Below, in pieces: positions 42,071 to 50,136 of a stretch of DNA of 64,000 nt; position 1 is the stretch's first letter, and each line of letters begins with the position of its first letter. This DNA comes from Glaciibacter superstes DSM 21135 (GTDB taxonomy: Bacteria > Actinomycetota > Actinomycetes > Actinomycetales > Microbacteriaceae). Made by a program: the position numbers and the translations under genes. The notes under the pieces are model-generated. The model was not told where the DNA came from. It saw only the letters and a program-made list of their open reading frames with translations, and ran no database searches. The stretch spans positions 1-64,000 of the forward strand of contig NZ_ATWH01000017.1 of NCBI RefSeq assembly GCF_000421145.1, in the 5' to 3' direction.

Positions 42071-42748
42071 TCAATCCGAGGCTTGCGATTCTCGCTCGAG
42101 CGCGTCGAGCATGCAGTCGAGTCCGAACGTGAACTCGTCGCTGTAGTTGTAACCGGGCTGGAGAACATGGTTCGCTGTGAGTTCGGCCAGGTACGGGTAT
42201 TCATCCGCCGGTAGCTGCGCGAGCATGATCTGCGCCATTACGGCGGTCTCTTCCTCTGTGGTGAACGGCAGGCTCTTCTCCTGCATCGCGAATCCGTAGA
42301 TGTAGCTGTCAACCGCTGAGAACGCGTGCGCCGCCAGCGCCAGAGAGAATCCGCCGTTCCGGAACGTTCCGATCACCCGATCGTGGTGCCTCAGCGTGGC
42401 CGGGCCTGGCTGGGTTCCAGAGTCGCGCAGGCCGATGGCCCACGGATGCCGCGAGAGCGCGTCGTGGAACGACACCGAGCGCTTTCTCATTGCGATCTTC
42501 CAGGTGTCGCTGTGCGACGGCAGGTCGATCTCGCCGAAGACGGCGTCAACCATGCCGTTCAGGAGGTCATCCTTGTTGGCAACGTGGTTGTAGAGGGACA
42601 TCGCTTCGACCCCCAGTTCCTCCCCGAGCCTCCGCATCGTGAGCGCCTCAATGCCGTTGGCGTCGGCCAGGGCTATCGCCGTGTGAAGCACACGGTCCCG
42701 ATTCAAGCGGGTGCGAGGTTCAGCGGTGGTCTTGCCCAGTGACGCCAT
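42071..42748 (-). CDS. TetR-family repressor
   Basis: 225 residues. N-terminal helix-turn-helix LTMRRLGEELGVEAMSLYNH (20 residues) with the downstream VANKDDLLNGMVD, then a TetR_C-type ligand domain of about 150 residues. The ATG has an AGGAG site. It is divergent from a membrane protein and a dehydrogenase gene, with duplicated TTAC-ACGTA elements flanking their promoter, the likely operators; the pair is probably its target. Confidence 0.88.
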   Translation of the reverse strand: MASLGKTTAEPRTRLNRDRVLHTAIALADANGIEALTMRRLGEELGVEAMSLYNHVANKDDLLNGMVDAVFGEIDLPSHSDTWKIAMRKRSVSFHDALSRHPWAIGLRDSGTQPGPATLRHHDRVIGTFRNGGFSLALAAHAFSAVDSYIYGFAMQEKSLPFTTEEETAVMAQIMLAQLPADEYPYLAELTANHVLQPGYNYSDEFTFGLDCMLDALERESQASD

Positions 42749-42771
42749 TGATTATTCTCCTGTCGTTGCTC

Positions 42772-42826
42772 TTGACAAGCTTACTACGTACATATACGTT
42801 ACTTACAACATAAGCTTACGACGTAA
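42772..42826 (+). promoter_or_regulatory. Promoter flanked by two TetR-type operator copies
   Basis: TTGACA (42772-42777), 17 bp, TACGTT (42795-42800). A 14-bp direct repeat occurs on both sides: AAGCTTACTACGTA (42777-42790) and AAGCTTACGACGTA (42812-42825). The right copy includes the perfect dyad TTACGACGTAA. Binding would cover -35/spacer and the region after -10, giving repression of the DUF4386-like gene. Confidence 0.6.
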
Positions 42827-42836
42827 GGAAGTAATC

Positions 42837-43562
42837 ATGAGTACAACACAGCACACCTCGAATCGCACAGATTTGTCGCTGTGGCCCGCCGGCCCGAACT
42901 TCACCAGGTGGTCGCCGCGCACCGCGGCGCTCGTCTCGGGAGTCGCACTCGCGCTCATGGCGGTGCTGGGAGGCTGGGGCAACTTCGGTGCCATCGTTCC
43001 GCTCATCACGCCGGGAGATGCGACAGCGACAGCGACGGCGATCTCTGAGTCTTCCGGACTGTTCCTCGCGGGCATCCTCAGCCTGTTCATCGTCACCGGC
43101 CTCGACTTCATCGTGGCCGGGGCCTGGTACACGCTGTTCAAGCCCGTGCGCTCCGGCCTCTCGGCCGTGGCAGCGTGGTTGAGGGTCGTCTACACGCTGC
43201 TCTTCATCGTGTCCATCAGCCAGCTCGTCATCGGGTTCTCGCTCCTCGGCGATCCGGAGGCGGCGTTGCCCGCACTGGAGAGATACAACACCATGTGGGT
43301 CATCAGCCTCGGTCTCTTCGGTCTCCACCTGTTGCTGATCGGCTACCTGGCATTCCGCTCGGGTTTCGTGCCTCGCGTCTTCGGAATCCTGTTGGTGATC
43401 GCCGGGCTCGGTTACCTGGCGGATGCGTTCGGCATGGTTTTCATCAGCGACTACACCGCCACCGTCGCCACCTTCACATTCGTGGGCGAAGTGGCGATCA
43501 TCTTCTGGCTGCTCATTGCGGGCCGCCGCCTCTCCGCGCACACTTCCGTGGCTGCACGCTAA
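42837..43562 (+). CDS. DUF4386-like membrane protein
   Basis: 241 residues with about seven hydrophobic helices. Segments TPGDATATATAISESSGLF and AWLRVVYTLLF fit the DUF4386 family (conserved GDAxxTaxxI and LR). The function of the family is unknown. The ATG has an AAGGAAG site. It is followed 40 bp later by a medium-chain dehydrogenase gene, both apparently under the adjacent TetR repressor. Confidence 0.75.
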   Translation: MSTTQHTSNRTDLSLWPAGPNFTRWSPRTAALVSGVALALMAVLGGWGNFGAIVPLITPGDATATATAISESSGLFLAGILSLFIVTGLDFIVAGAWYTLFKPVRSGLSAVAAWLRVVYTLLFIVSISQLVIGFSLLGDPEAALPALERYNTMWVISLGLFGLHLLLIGYLAFRSGFVPRVFGILLVIAGLGYLADAFGMVFISDYTATVATFTFVGEVAIIFWLLIAGRRLSAHTSVAAR

Positions 43563-43602
43563 CTGCTGCCGCCGACATCCGTCTCTCCCGAAGGAGCACA
43601 CA

Positions 43603-44586
43603 ATGAAAGCCATCGTCTCTGCCACCTACGGCTCACCCGATGTTCTCCGGCTGGAAGAAGTGGCCAGGCCGGTGCCGCACGACGGCGAGGTGCTGGTGCG
43701 AAACCACGCTTCCGTCGTCACCAAGGCACTCTGTGCCGCGCGAGCCGGCAATCCGTTCATGGCCCGACTGCATTTCGGTCTGACGAAGCCCAAGTGGACC
43801 ATTCTCGGCACCAACTACGCCGGGGTTGTCGAAGCGGTAGGAAGCTCGGTTACGCGTTTACGGGTCGGCGACAGGGTCTCCGGTGTGAACGTCACCGACT
43901 TCGGAGCCCATGCCGAATATGTGTGCGCTCGCGAAGACGGGGTGATCGTGCCGACCCCGGCCAACCTGACCGACAGCGAGGCGGTAGCCGCCTTCGACGG
44001 GTCGATCACCGCGCTGCCCTTCCTGCGAGAGGGCGCCCGGCTCCAGAGCGGACAAACGGTTCTCATCAACGGCGCATCCGGCGCGGTGGGCATAGCGGCA
44101 ATCCAACTCGCCAAACACTACGGCGCCATCGTCACCGCGGTGTGCAGCACCGCGCACCTCCAACTTGTGAAGTCGGTCGGGGCCGATGAGGTGATCGACC
44201 GCACGCGTGACGACTTCACCCGAAACCTGGACTCCTACGACGTCATCTTCGACACCGTCGGCACCAGCTCGTTCGGTCGGAGCCGTCGGGCGCTGAAGAG
44301 CGGTGGGATCTACCTCACGACGGTGCCGACACTGCCGATCCTGCTGCAGATGTTGTGGACGTCACGCGTCGGACGCAGGAAGGCCGCCATCGTCTTCACC
44401 GGTCTTGCCAAGCCTGCCGAGATGGCGCGCAATCTCGCCTCCGTCGCGCGACTCGCCGAATCCGGGGAGTTCATTCCGGTGATCGATACCGTCCATCCGC
44501 TCGAACACGCGGCTGATGCGTACCGCCATGTCGAGACCGGCCACAAGAGCGGAAGCGCTGTGATCACGATCGGCACCGCGAACTGA
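43603..44586 (+). CDS. Zinc-independent quinone oxidoreductase-like MDR enzyme
   Basis: 327 residues of the medium-chain dehydrogenase superfamily. N-terminal GroES-like domain (KAIVSATYGSPDVLRLEEVA, 20 residues), then Rossmann motif LINGASGAVGIAAIQLAKHYGA (glycine pattern GASGAVG). The structural-zinc cysteines are absent and the catalytic zinc ligands are not evident, so it is probably an NADPH:quinone/enone reductase. The ATG has an AAGGAG site. Second gene of the TetR-controlled operon, so induced by an electrophile or drug is plausible (inference). Confidence 0.85.
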   Translation: MKAIVSATYGSPDVLRLEEVARPVPHDGEVLVRNHASVVTKALCAARAGNPFMARLHFGLTKPKWTILGTNYAGVVEAVGSSVTRLRVGDRVSGVNVTDFGAHAEYVCAREDGVIVPTPANLTDSEAVAAFDGSITALPFLREGARLQSGQTVLINGASGAVGIAAIQLAKHYGAIVTAVCSTAHLQLVKSVGADEVIDRTRDDFTRNLDSYDVIFDTVGTSSFGRSRRALKSGGIYLTTVPTLPILLQMLWTSRVGRRKAAIVFTGLAKPAEMARNLASVARLAESGEFIPVIDTVHPLEHAADAYRHVETGHKSGSAVITIGTAN

Positions 44587-44647
44587 TGCCGACCCGGGGT
44601 TCGGTGCTGTGACCTGGCCGCCGGGGAACTCGCCGACGACGTGACCG

Positions 44648-44653
44648 TAGACT
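44648..44653 (+). promoter_or_regulatory. -10 element of the AEC transporter gene
   Basis: TAGACT ends seven bases before the ATG; the intervening bases contain only a weak TTGGA, so a leaderless start is likely. Confidence 0.4.
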
Positions 44654-44660
44654 CCTTGGA

Positions 44661-45581
44661 ATGGGTGGAGTGCTGATCGGGTTCGCGATCATCGGGTTCG
44701 TGATCCTGGTTGGTTACGTCGTCGGTCGACTCGGTATCACCGGTCCCGGCGCCGGGCCGGTACTCAACCGGGTCGCGTTCTTCGTCGCGAATCCCGCACT
44801 GTTGTTCACCGTGCTGGTGCATGCCGACGTGCGCATCCTCTTCTCGTCGTTTCTCGCGACCGTGGTCTGCGCAGCCGCTATCGGCATGGTGCTGTACATG
44901 CTGGCGGCCCGCATCTTCTTTCGACGCCCCGTCGCAGAGACCGTGCTCGGCGCGATGAGCGCCACCTACGTGAACGCCAACAACATCGGGTTGCCGGTCG
45001 CCATGTACGTGCTCGGCAGCGCGCAGTACGTAGCGCCGATCCTGCTGGTGCAGGTGGTCGTGGTTGCGCCGATCATCCTCGCGATCCTCGACATCTCAAC
45101 CAGGGGCAAAGTGTCGCTCCGCTCGATCCTGACCCAGCCACTGCGCAATCCGATGATCATCGCGTCGCTCCTTGGCGCCGGTTTCGCGACCTTCGGTGTT
45201 GGGGTGCCTGACGCCGTGATGGCCCCGCTCGAGCTCATCGGCGGGGCGGCCATCCCGATGGTATTGCTGGCGTTCGGGATGTCGTTGCACGGGCAGCGTC
45301 CGCTGAAAGCAGGGTCTGGGAGGAAGCAGGTGGCGGCGGCATCCGTCGTCAAATCTGCGGTGATGCCGATGCTGGCCTGGCTGTTCGGGCGCTTCGTGTT
45401 CGGGTTGGAGGGTGCCGACCTGTTCGCCGTGGTCACCGTCTCAGCGCTGCCGACCGCCCAGAACACCTTCAACTTCGCGGTGCGCTACGAGCGCGGAGTG
45501 GTGGTCGCGCGCGACACCGTGCTGGTCACGACGGTCGCGGCGATCCCGGTGCTGCTACTGATCGCGGCGCTCCTGGCCTGA
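44661..45581 (+). CDS. AEC-family (auxin efflux carrier) transporter
   Basis: 306 residues with about ten helices in two five-helix halves. Characteristic unwound-helix motifs are ATYVNANNIGLPVAMYVLGS (20 residues, N-rich crossover) and SALPTAQNTFNFAVRY. Bacterial members carry organic acids such as malate or malonate. It is transcribed alone. A 14-bp-period repeat begins over its stop codon. Confidence 0.85.
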   Translation: MGGVLIGFAIIGFVILVGYVVGRLGITGPGAGPVLNRVAFFVANPALLFTVLVHADVRILFSSFLATVVCAAAIGMVLYMLAARIFFRRPVAETVLGAMSATYVNANNIGLPVAMYVLGSAQYVAPILLVQVVVVAPIILAILDISTRGKVSLRSILTQPLRNPMIIASLLGAGFATFGVGVPDAVMAPLELIGGAAIPMVLLAFGMSLHGQRPLKAGSGRKQVAAASVVKSAVMPMLAWLFGRFVFGLEGADLFAVVTVSALPTAQNTFNFAVRYERGVVVARDTVLVTTVAAIPVLLLIAALLA

Positions 45582-45611
45582 CGGGCCTGGCCTGACGATG
45601 CTGGCCTGACG
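45573..45611. repeat. Three-copy CTGGCCTGACG repeat over AEC stop
   Basis: CTGGCCTGACG occurs at 45573-45583, 45587-45597 and 45601-45611 (14-bp period). The first copy contains the TGA stop; the later two duplicate it downstream. The remaining gap to 45751 shows no gene. Confidence 0.7.
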
Positions 45612-45751
45612 CGGCTGCTCGCTCGCTGGTAGTCGCCGTTTGCGCCGAGGGTCGCCGCTGCTCCGGCGATTCCGGGCGCGAATGGCGATTCTGGGCGAAT
45701 GTCGACCGGGGCTGGGGCGGGCCAGCGCTGTGGTGCGGCCGAGCGGTTCGG

Positions 45752-46588
45752 CTAGAAGATCATCGGGCGGTCGTCGTCTTCACCATCGAGCTCGATGTCG
45801 ACGACAACGGGAACATGGTCGCTGGGGGCGTCACCCTTGCGTTCATTGCGGTGGATGGAGGCATCCGTCACCAGGTCGGCGAAGGCCGGCGAGCCGAGGA
45901 TGAAGTCGATGCGCATGCCCTCGTTGCGGGGGAACGCCAGCCGCTTGTAGTCCCAGTAGGTGTAGCCGTCTGGCACGATCGGACGCACCACGTCGGTGAG
46001 GCCGGCGGCTTCGAACGCGTGGAACGCGGCGCGCTCTGGCGGTGAGATGTGCGTTGAGACCCCCGGGATCAGCTCCGGCACGTTCTGGTCTGAGTCCAGC
46101 GGCACCACATTCCAGTCGCCCATCAGCGCGAGGGCAAGCCCGGGGTTCGCGGCAAGTTCGGCGCGGGTGTGCTCTTCGAGCTTCTCCAGCCAGTCCAGCT
46201 TGTAGATGTAGTGCGGGTCGGCGAGTGCGCGGCCGTTCGGCACGTACAGGCTCCACAGCCGCAGGTCGGCGACGGTTACTCCGAGCGCGCGGGCCTCGAG
46301 CGGCAGGCCGGGCCCCTCTTCCCCTTTCAGGAAGCCGGGCATGTTCGGGAACTCTGTGGCGACATCCGTCATCGGCTCACGACTCGCGAACGCGACGCCA
46401 TTCCACTGGCTGAAGCCGTGGATGACCAGTTCGTAACCGGCGTCTTCGAAGAGCTGGGCGGGAAATTGCTCCGGCTTGCACTTGATCTCCTGCATGGCGA
46501 GCACGTCGATGTCTTCTCGCACCATCCAGTCGACGACGCGGCCGGAGCGAGCACGGATCGAGTTGACGTTCCAGGTGGCGATGCGCAT
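45752..46588 (-). CDS. xth: Exodeoxyribonuclease III (AP endonuclease)
   Basis: 278 residues of the EEP nuclease fold, cutting abasic DNA and removing 3' ends in base-excision repair. Motifs: ATWNVNSIRAR, LAMQEIKCK (metal Glu), YVPNGRA, GDWNVVP, and C-terminal SDHVPVVVD catalytic His. The ATG at 46588 is chosen because MRIATWNVNS is the family start; a TAGGCT box lies seven bases upstream, supporting a leaderless message. The upstream spacer holds the left copy of the 29-bp repeat flanking the sugar cassette. Confidence 0.92.
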   Translation of the reverse strand: MRIATWNVNSIRARSGRVVDWMVREDIDVLAMQEIKCKPEQFPAQLFEDAGYELVIHGFSQWNGVAFASREPMTDVATEFPNMPGFLKGEEGPGLPLEARALGVTVADLRLWSLYVPNGRALADPHYIYKLDWLEKLEEHTRAELAANPGLALALMGDWNVVPLDSDQNVPELIPGVSTHISPPERAAFHAFEAAGLTDVVRPIVPDGYTYWDYKRLAFPRNEGMRIDFILGSPAFADLVTDASIHRNERKGDAPSDHVPVVVDIELDGEDDDRPMIF

Positions 46589-46595
46589 GGGGTCC

Positions 46596-46601
46596 AGCCT
46601 A
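46596..46601 (-). promoter_or_regulatory. -10 element of exonuclease III gene
   Basis: Minus-strand TAGGCT ends seven bases before the ATG at 46588. Confidence 0.4.
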
Positions 46602-46665
46602 TTTGGTTGCGCGGATCCGTCGTGAGTGTGCCTCTTCCGGCCCCGAGTGACCGGCGGAACGGGCA

Positions 46666-46694
46666 CTCTCGACCGGAACGGGAACAACGGATGC
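46666..46694. repeat. Left copy of exact 29-bp direct repeat
   Basis: This sequence, starting CTCTCGACCGGAACGG and ending AACAACGGATGC, recurs base for base at 52105-52133. It lies immediately upstream of the LacI-operon promoter. The two copies bound exactly the promoter-lacI-ABC-GH130 unit. Confidence 0.85.
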
Positions 46695-46739
46695 TTGACG
46701 GAGCGTGTAAACCGGTTTAGTTTGGTCTAAACCGGTTAA
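46695..46739 (+). promoter_or_regulatory. Sugar-operon promoter with two LacI-type operators
   Basis: TTGACG (46695-46700), 17 bp, TAGTTT (46718-46723). Palindrome TAAACCGGTTTA (46708-46719) fills the spacer and a second, TAAACCGGTTAA (46728-46739), starts five bases after the -10; centres are 20 bp apart. The CG-centred palindromes are typical LacI/GalR operators, implying autorepression by the first gene. Confidence 0.75.
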
Positions 46740-46778
46740 GGCCATCGCCTCAATCCGGCATCTCGACGCGGAGGGGCA

Positions 46779-47864
46779 ATGGGCGCACGTAAGCCGAATA
46801 TCTCAGACGTCGCCCGGAAGGCCGGTGTCAGCAACGGCCTTGTCTCGTTCGTGGTGAACAATCGCCCTGGGGTGGCGCCAGAGACGCGTCAGCGCATTCT
46901 CGACGCGGCCGGTGAATTGGGTTGGCGACCCAGCCCGTCTGCACGGTCGTTGTCGCTGAAGACGTCCTTCGCGCTGGGGCTCGTGATCAGGCGCAAGGAA
47001 GACCTCATCAGTGCCGACCCGTTCTTTCCTGCCTTCATTGCCGGGCTGGAATCCGTGCTGGCATCGGAAGGCCGCGTACTCGTGCTCAGCGTCGTGTCTG
47101 ACGTGGCAGCCGAACTCCGAACCTACAGAACCCTGGCCGAGGACAGCCGCGTTGACGGGTTCATCCTCACGGACCTCCAGCACAACGACACACGGTTCAA
47201 GCTCTTGGAAGAACTCGGCGTTCCGGCCGTCGCGCTGGGGCGCCCTGGCGAGGGTGTCACCGTTCCGTGTGTTCAGCTCGACGACACCCGGGGGATTGCT
47301 GGGGTAGTCGAACATCTTGTCGGCCTCGGCCATACCCGCATCGGCCACGTCGCCGGCGACCCGGCAATGGTGCATGGCGGCCGTCGGCGTGAGTCGTTTG
47401 ACGCGGCGATCGCTGAGGCTGGACTGGACGGCACGCTCGTGATCGAAACAGACTTCTCGGCGGGCGGCGGGGCAGAAGCGACACGAAGGCTGCTCGACAA
47501 CCCTCACCCGCCGACCGCGATCGTGTATGCCAACGACCCCATGGCCGTCGCCGGGCTCGGTGTGGCGCAGCGCCGCGGCCTGCGGGTCCCGGACGACCTC
47601 TCCATCACCGGCTTCGACGGCACCGATATCTCTGGCTACGTCTTCCCCGCGCTGACCACCGTCACAAGCGACCCGGTCGAGTGGGGCAGGGTCGCGGCAC
47701 GAACGCTGCTCGCCTACATCGCCAACGGGAAAGCCGACGACGTCGAGCTGCCGCCCGCTGCTCTCCTCATCCGCGAATCCACGAGTCCACCCGCCCGTCA
47801 TGACGGAGCGTTTCCCGCCGGAGTTCCGGCATCCGCACGCGGCACCGCAGCCGCACACAAATAA
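46779..47864 (+). CDS. LacI/GalR-family repressor of sugar operon
   Basis: 361 residues. N-terminal helix-turn-helix and hinge: NISDVARKAGVSNGLVSFVV (20 residues), VNNRPGVAPETRQRI, then a periplasmic-binding-protein-like sensor with GFDGTDISGYVFPALTTV. The SNGLVSFVVNNR recognition helix differs from the usual SxxTVSxxLN. It is first in the operon; the binding-protein ribosome site overlaps its stop codon. Two operators sit in its promoter. The inducer is presumably the transported oligosaccharide. Confidence 0.92.
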   Translation: MGARKPNISDVARKAGVSNGLVSFVVNNRPGVAPETRQRILDAAGELGWRPSPSARSLSLKTSFALGLVIRRKEDLISADPFFPAFIAGLESVLASEGRVLVLSVVSDVAAELRTYRTLAEDSRVDGFILTDLQHNDTRFKLLEELGVPAVALGRPGEGVTVPCVQLDDTRGIAGVVEHLVGLGHTRIGHVAGDPAMVHGGRRRESFDAAIAEAGLDGTLVIETDFSAGGGAEATRRLLDNPHPPTAIVYANDPMAVAGLGVAQRRGLRVPDDLSITGFDGTDISGYVFPALTTVTSDPVEWGRVAARTLLAYIANGKADDVELPPAALLIRESTSPPARHDGAFPAGVPASARGTAAAHK

Positions 47865-47874
47865 GGAGTACATC

Positions 47875-49164
47875 GTGCATCGACGCACACTCATCGGCAT
47901 GACCGCCTTGTCCGCCGCAGCCCTCCTCGCCCTCACCGCATGCAGCGGAGGGGGAGCCGACAACTCCGATGCGCTCACCAGTCGTGGAGACATCACGATC
48001 TGGTACTCGAACAATGAACAGGAAGTCGCCTGGGGCAAGGCGATGGTCGAGGCCTGGAACGCCGACCACCCGGATGAACAGGTCAAGGGGCAGGAGATTC
48101 CGGCCGGAAAGAGCAGTGAGGAGGTCATCGGGGCTGCGATCACCGCCGGCACCGCGCCCTGCCTGGTCTTCAACACTGCGCCCTCTGCCGTCGGGCAGTT
48201 CGAGAAGCAGGGCGGTCTCGTCGACCTGACCACGTTCAAGGACGGCGCTTCATACATCGAGGAACGCAGTGGCGACATCGCCGACCAGTACACGTCAGCC
48301 GATGGTGGCTACTTCCAGATGCCCTGGAAGTCCAACCCGGTAATGATCTTCTACAACAAGGACATGTTCGCCCAGGCAGGGCTCGACGCGGAAAACCCGG
48401 CACTGTCGACCTACGACGAGTTCCTGGCCACCTCGAAAATACTGGTGGATTCCGGCGCAGCACCCTTCGCAATCTATCCGGCACCGACCAGTGAATTCTT
48501 CCAGACCCAATTCGACTTCCTTCCGCTGTACGCCGCCGAAACAGGTGGTACCGGTCTGGTCGAAGACGGCAAGGCGACCTTCGCCGATGAAGCGGGCGTC
48601 GACGTAGCCACCTTCTGGGAGACCCTCTACACTGATGGGCTGGCCGGCAAGGAGCAATATCAGGGCGACTCGTTCGCCGACGCGAAGGCCGCAATGGCCA
48701 TCGTCGGGCCGTGGGCCATCTCCGTATACGACGGCAAGGTGAACTGGGGGTCTGTGCCTGTTCCCACCAAGGACGGCACAGCAGCCGAAGAGACCTACAC
48801 TTTCAGCGATGCGAAGAACGTGGGTCTCTACACGGCGTGCAAGAACCAGGCAACGGCGTGGGACGTTCTGAAGTTCGCCACGAGCGAGGAGCAAGACGGC
48901 CAGCTCCTGGAACTGACCGGACAGATGCCAATGCGTGCGGACCTGCCCGCTGTCTACGCTGACTACTTCGCGGCGAACCCGGCATACGCGCAGTTCGGCG
49001 ACCAGGCGTCTCGCACGATCGAAGTTCCGGCGGGCAGTAACACCGTCGAGATGCTCCAGGACCTCCGCGATGTGTACACGAAGGCGGTCATTTCGGGCGA
49101 CGGCGACCTGACGAAGGCTCTGCAGGATGCCGCGGACAAGGTCGACGCGCTGGCCGCGAAGTAG
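47875..49164 (+). CDS. Sugar ABC transporter substrate-binding lipoprotein
   Basis: 429 residues, family 1 extracellular solute-binding protein. Signal peptide with lipobox LTAC (Cys23), ITIWYSNNEQE, a ligand-cleft segment MPWKSNPVMIFYNKDMFAQ (19 residues) and GPWAISVYDG. The GTG start has an AAGGAG site. It delivers carbohydrate to the two permeases that follow. No ATPase gene is in the cassette, so a shared MsiK-type ATPase encoded elsewhere is likely. Confidence 0.92.
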   Translation: MHRRTLIGMTALSAAALLALTACSGGGADNSDALTSRGDITIWYSNNEQEVAWGKAMVEAWNADHPDEQVKGQEIPAGKSSEEVIGAAITAGTAPCLVFNTAPSAVGQFEKQGGLVDLTTFKDGASYIEERSGDIADQYTSADGGYFQMPWKSNPVMIFYNKDMFAQAGLDAENPALSTYDEFLATSKILVDSGAAPFAIYPAPTSEFFQTQFDFLPLYAAETGGTGLVEDGKATFADEAGVDVATFWETLYTDGLAGKEQYQGDSFADAKAAMAIVGPWAISVYDGKVNWGSVPVPTKDGTAAEETYTFSDAKNVGLYTACKNQATAWDVLKFATSEEQDGQLLELTGQMPMRADLPAVYADYFAANPAYAQFGDQASRTIEVPAGSNTVEMLQDLRDVYTKAVISGDGDLTKALQDAADKVDALAAK

Positions 49165-49170
49165 CGACCG

Positions 49171-50136
49171 ATGTCCTCCACCACAGGGGTGCGGCCGGCC
49201 GCGGAAACTACAGGTTCTCGCGGCCCGGTCAGCCGGCGGCGCCGTGGTTCGCTGACCAAGCGAGTCTTCGGCAAGCATCCGCTTGGCTGGCTGCTCAGCG
49301 CACCGTACCTCATTTTTGTGATCGCAGTATTTGCGTATCCACTGGTCTTTGCCGCGTATATATCGCTGCACGACTACTTCTTTTCCGCCCCAGGCGCCAC
49401 CGTCGACCGGCCGTTCACCGGAATCGACAATTATGTGACGGCTCTGACTGATCCGCGGGTGTTGCGTTCGTTCGGCAATGTGGGCATCTTCCTTCTCATC
49501 AACGTGCCGCTGACCGTCGTGCTGTCGATTGTGCTCGCCTCAGCCCTCAACAAGGTGGTTCACTTCCGGGCATTTCTGCGGGTGAGCTACTACGTGCCAT
49601 ACGTGACGGCCAGCGTCGCGGTGGTGGGGGTGTGGCTGTTCCTGTTCAACGGAGGCGGGCTGGTCAACAGCCTTCTCGGGCCGTTGGCTCCGGATCCGTC
49701 CTGGCTGATCAACTCGGCCTGGGCGATGCCGACCATCGCCCTGTTCGTCACCTGGAAACAGCTCGGCTTCTACATCCTGCTCTACCTCGCAGCGCTTCAG
49801 AACGTGCCGAAGGAGCTCTATGAGTCGGCATCGACGGATGGCGCAGGCGCGTTTCGGTCCTTCTTCTCCGTGACCGTGCCTGGGGTGCGGCCGGCGACCG
49901 TGCTGGTGTTGCTGCTCGCGACCGTCACCGGCGCGAATCTCTTCACCGAGCCGTATCTGCTCACGGGGGGCGGGGGTCCTGACGGGGCATCCGCCTCACC
50001 GGTTCTGATCATGTACCAGCAGGGAATCCAGCAGGGTAAACCGGGTTATGCGGCGGCGATTGGCGTCGTACTGGTGCTGTTCGTGCTGGTTCTTGCGTTT
50101 CTGCAGTATCGGTTTGCGAGCGGGAAGGAAGACTGA
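49171..50136 (+). CDS. Sugar ABC transporter permease (MalF type)
   Basis: 321 residues. A positively charged cytoplasmic N-terminus is followed by six helices, with the conserved EAA loop ELYESASTDGAGAFRSFFSV (20 residues). It starts six bases after the binding-protein stop and overlaps the next permease by one base (TGATG). Confidence 0.92.
   Translation: MSSTTGVRPAAETTGSRGPVSRRRRGSLTKRVFGKHPLGWLLSAPYLIFVIAVFAYPLVFAAYISLHDYFFSAPGATVDRPFTGIDNYVTALTDPRVLRSFGNVGIFLLINVPLTVVLSIVLASALNKVVHFRAFLRVSYYVPYVTASVAVVGVWLFLFNGGGLVNSLLGPLAPDPSWLINSAWAMPTIALFVTWKQLGFYILLYLAALQNVPKELYESASTDGAGAFRSFFSVTVPGVRPATVLVLLLATVTGANLFTEPYLLTGGGGPDGASASPVLIMYQQGIQQGKPGYAAAIGVVLVLFVLVLAFLQYRFASGKED

Noticed and set aside
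45604..45751. Possible small gene in the G+C-rich spacer after the AEC transporter
   Set aside because: No start with ribosome site or -10 box, and no protein-like translation in either strand.
46803..48293. Minus-strand open frame across lacI and the binding-protein gene
   Set aside because: It crosses two well-supported genes and has no recognisable domain.
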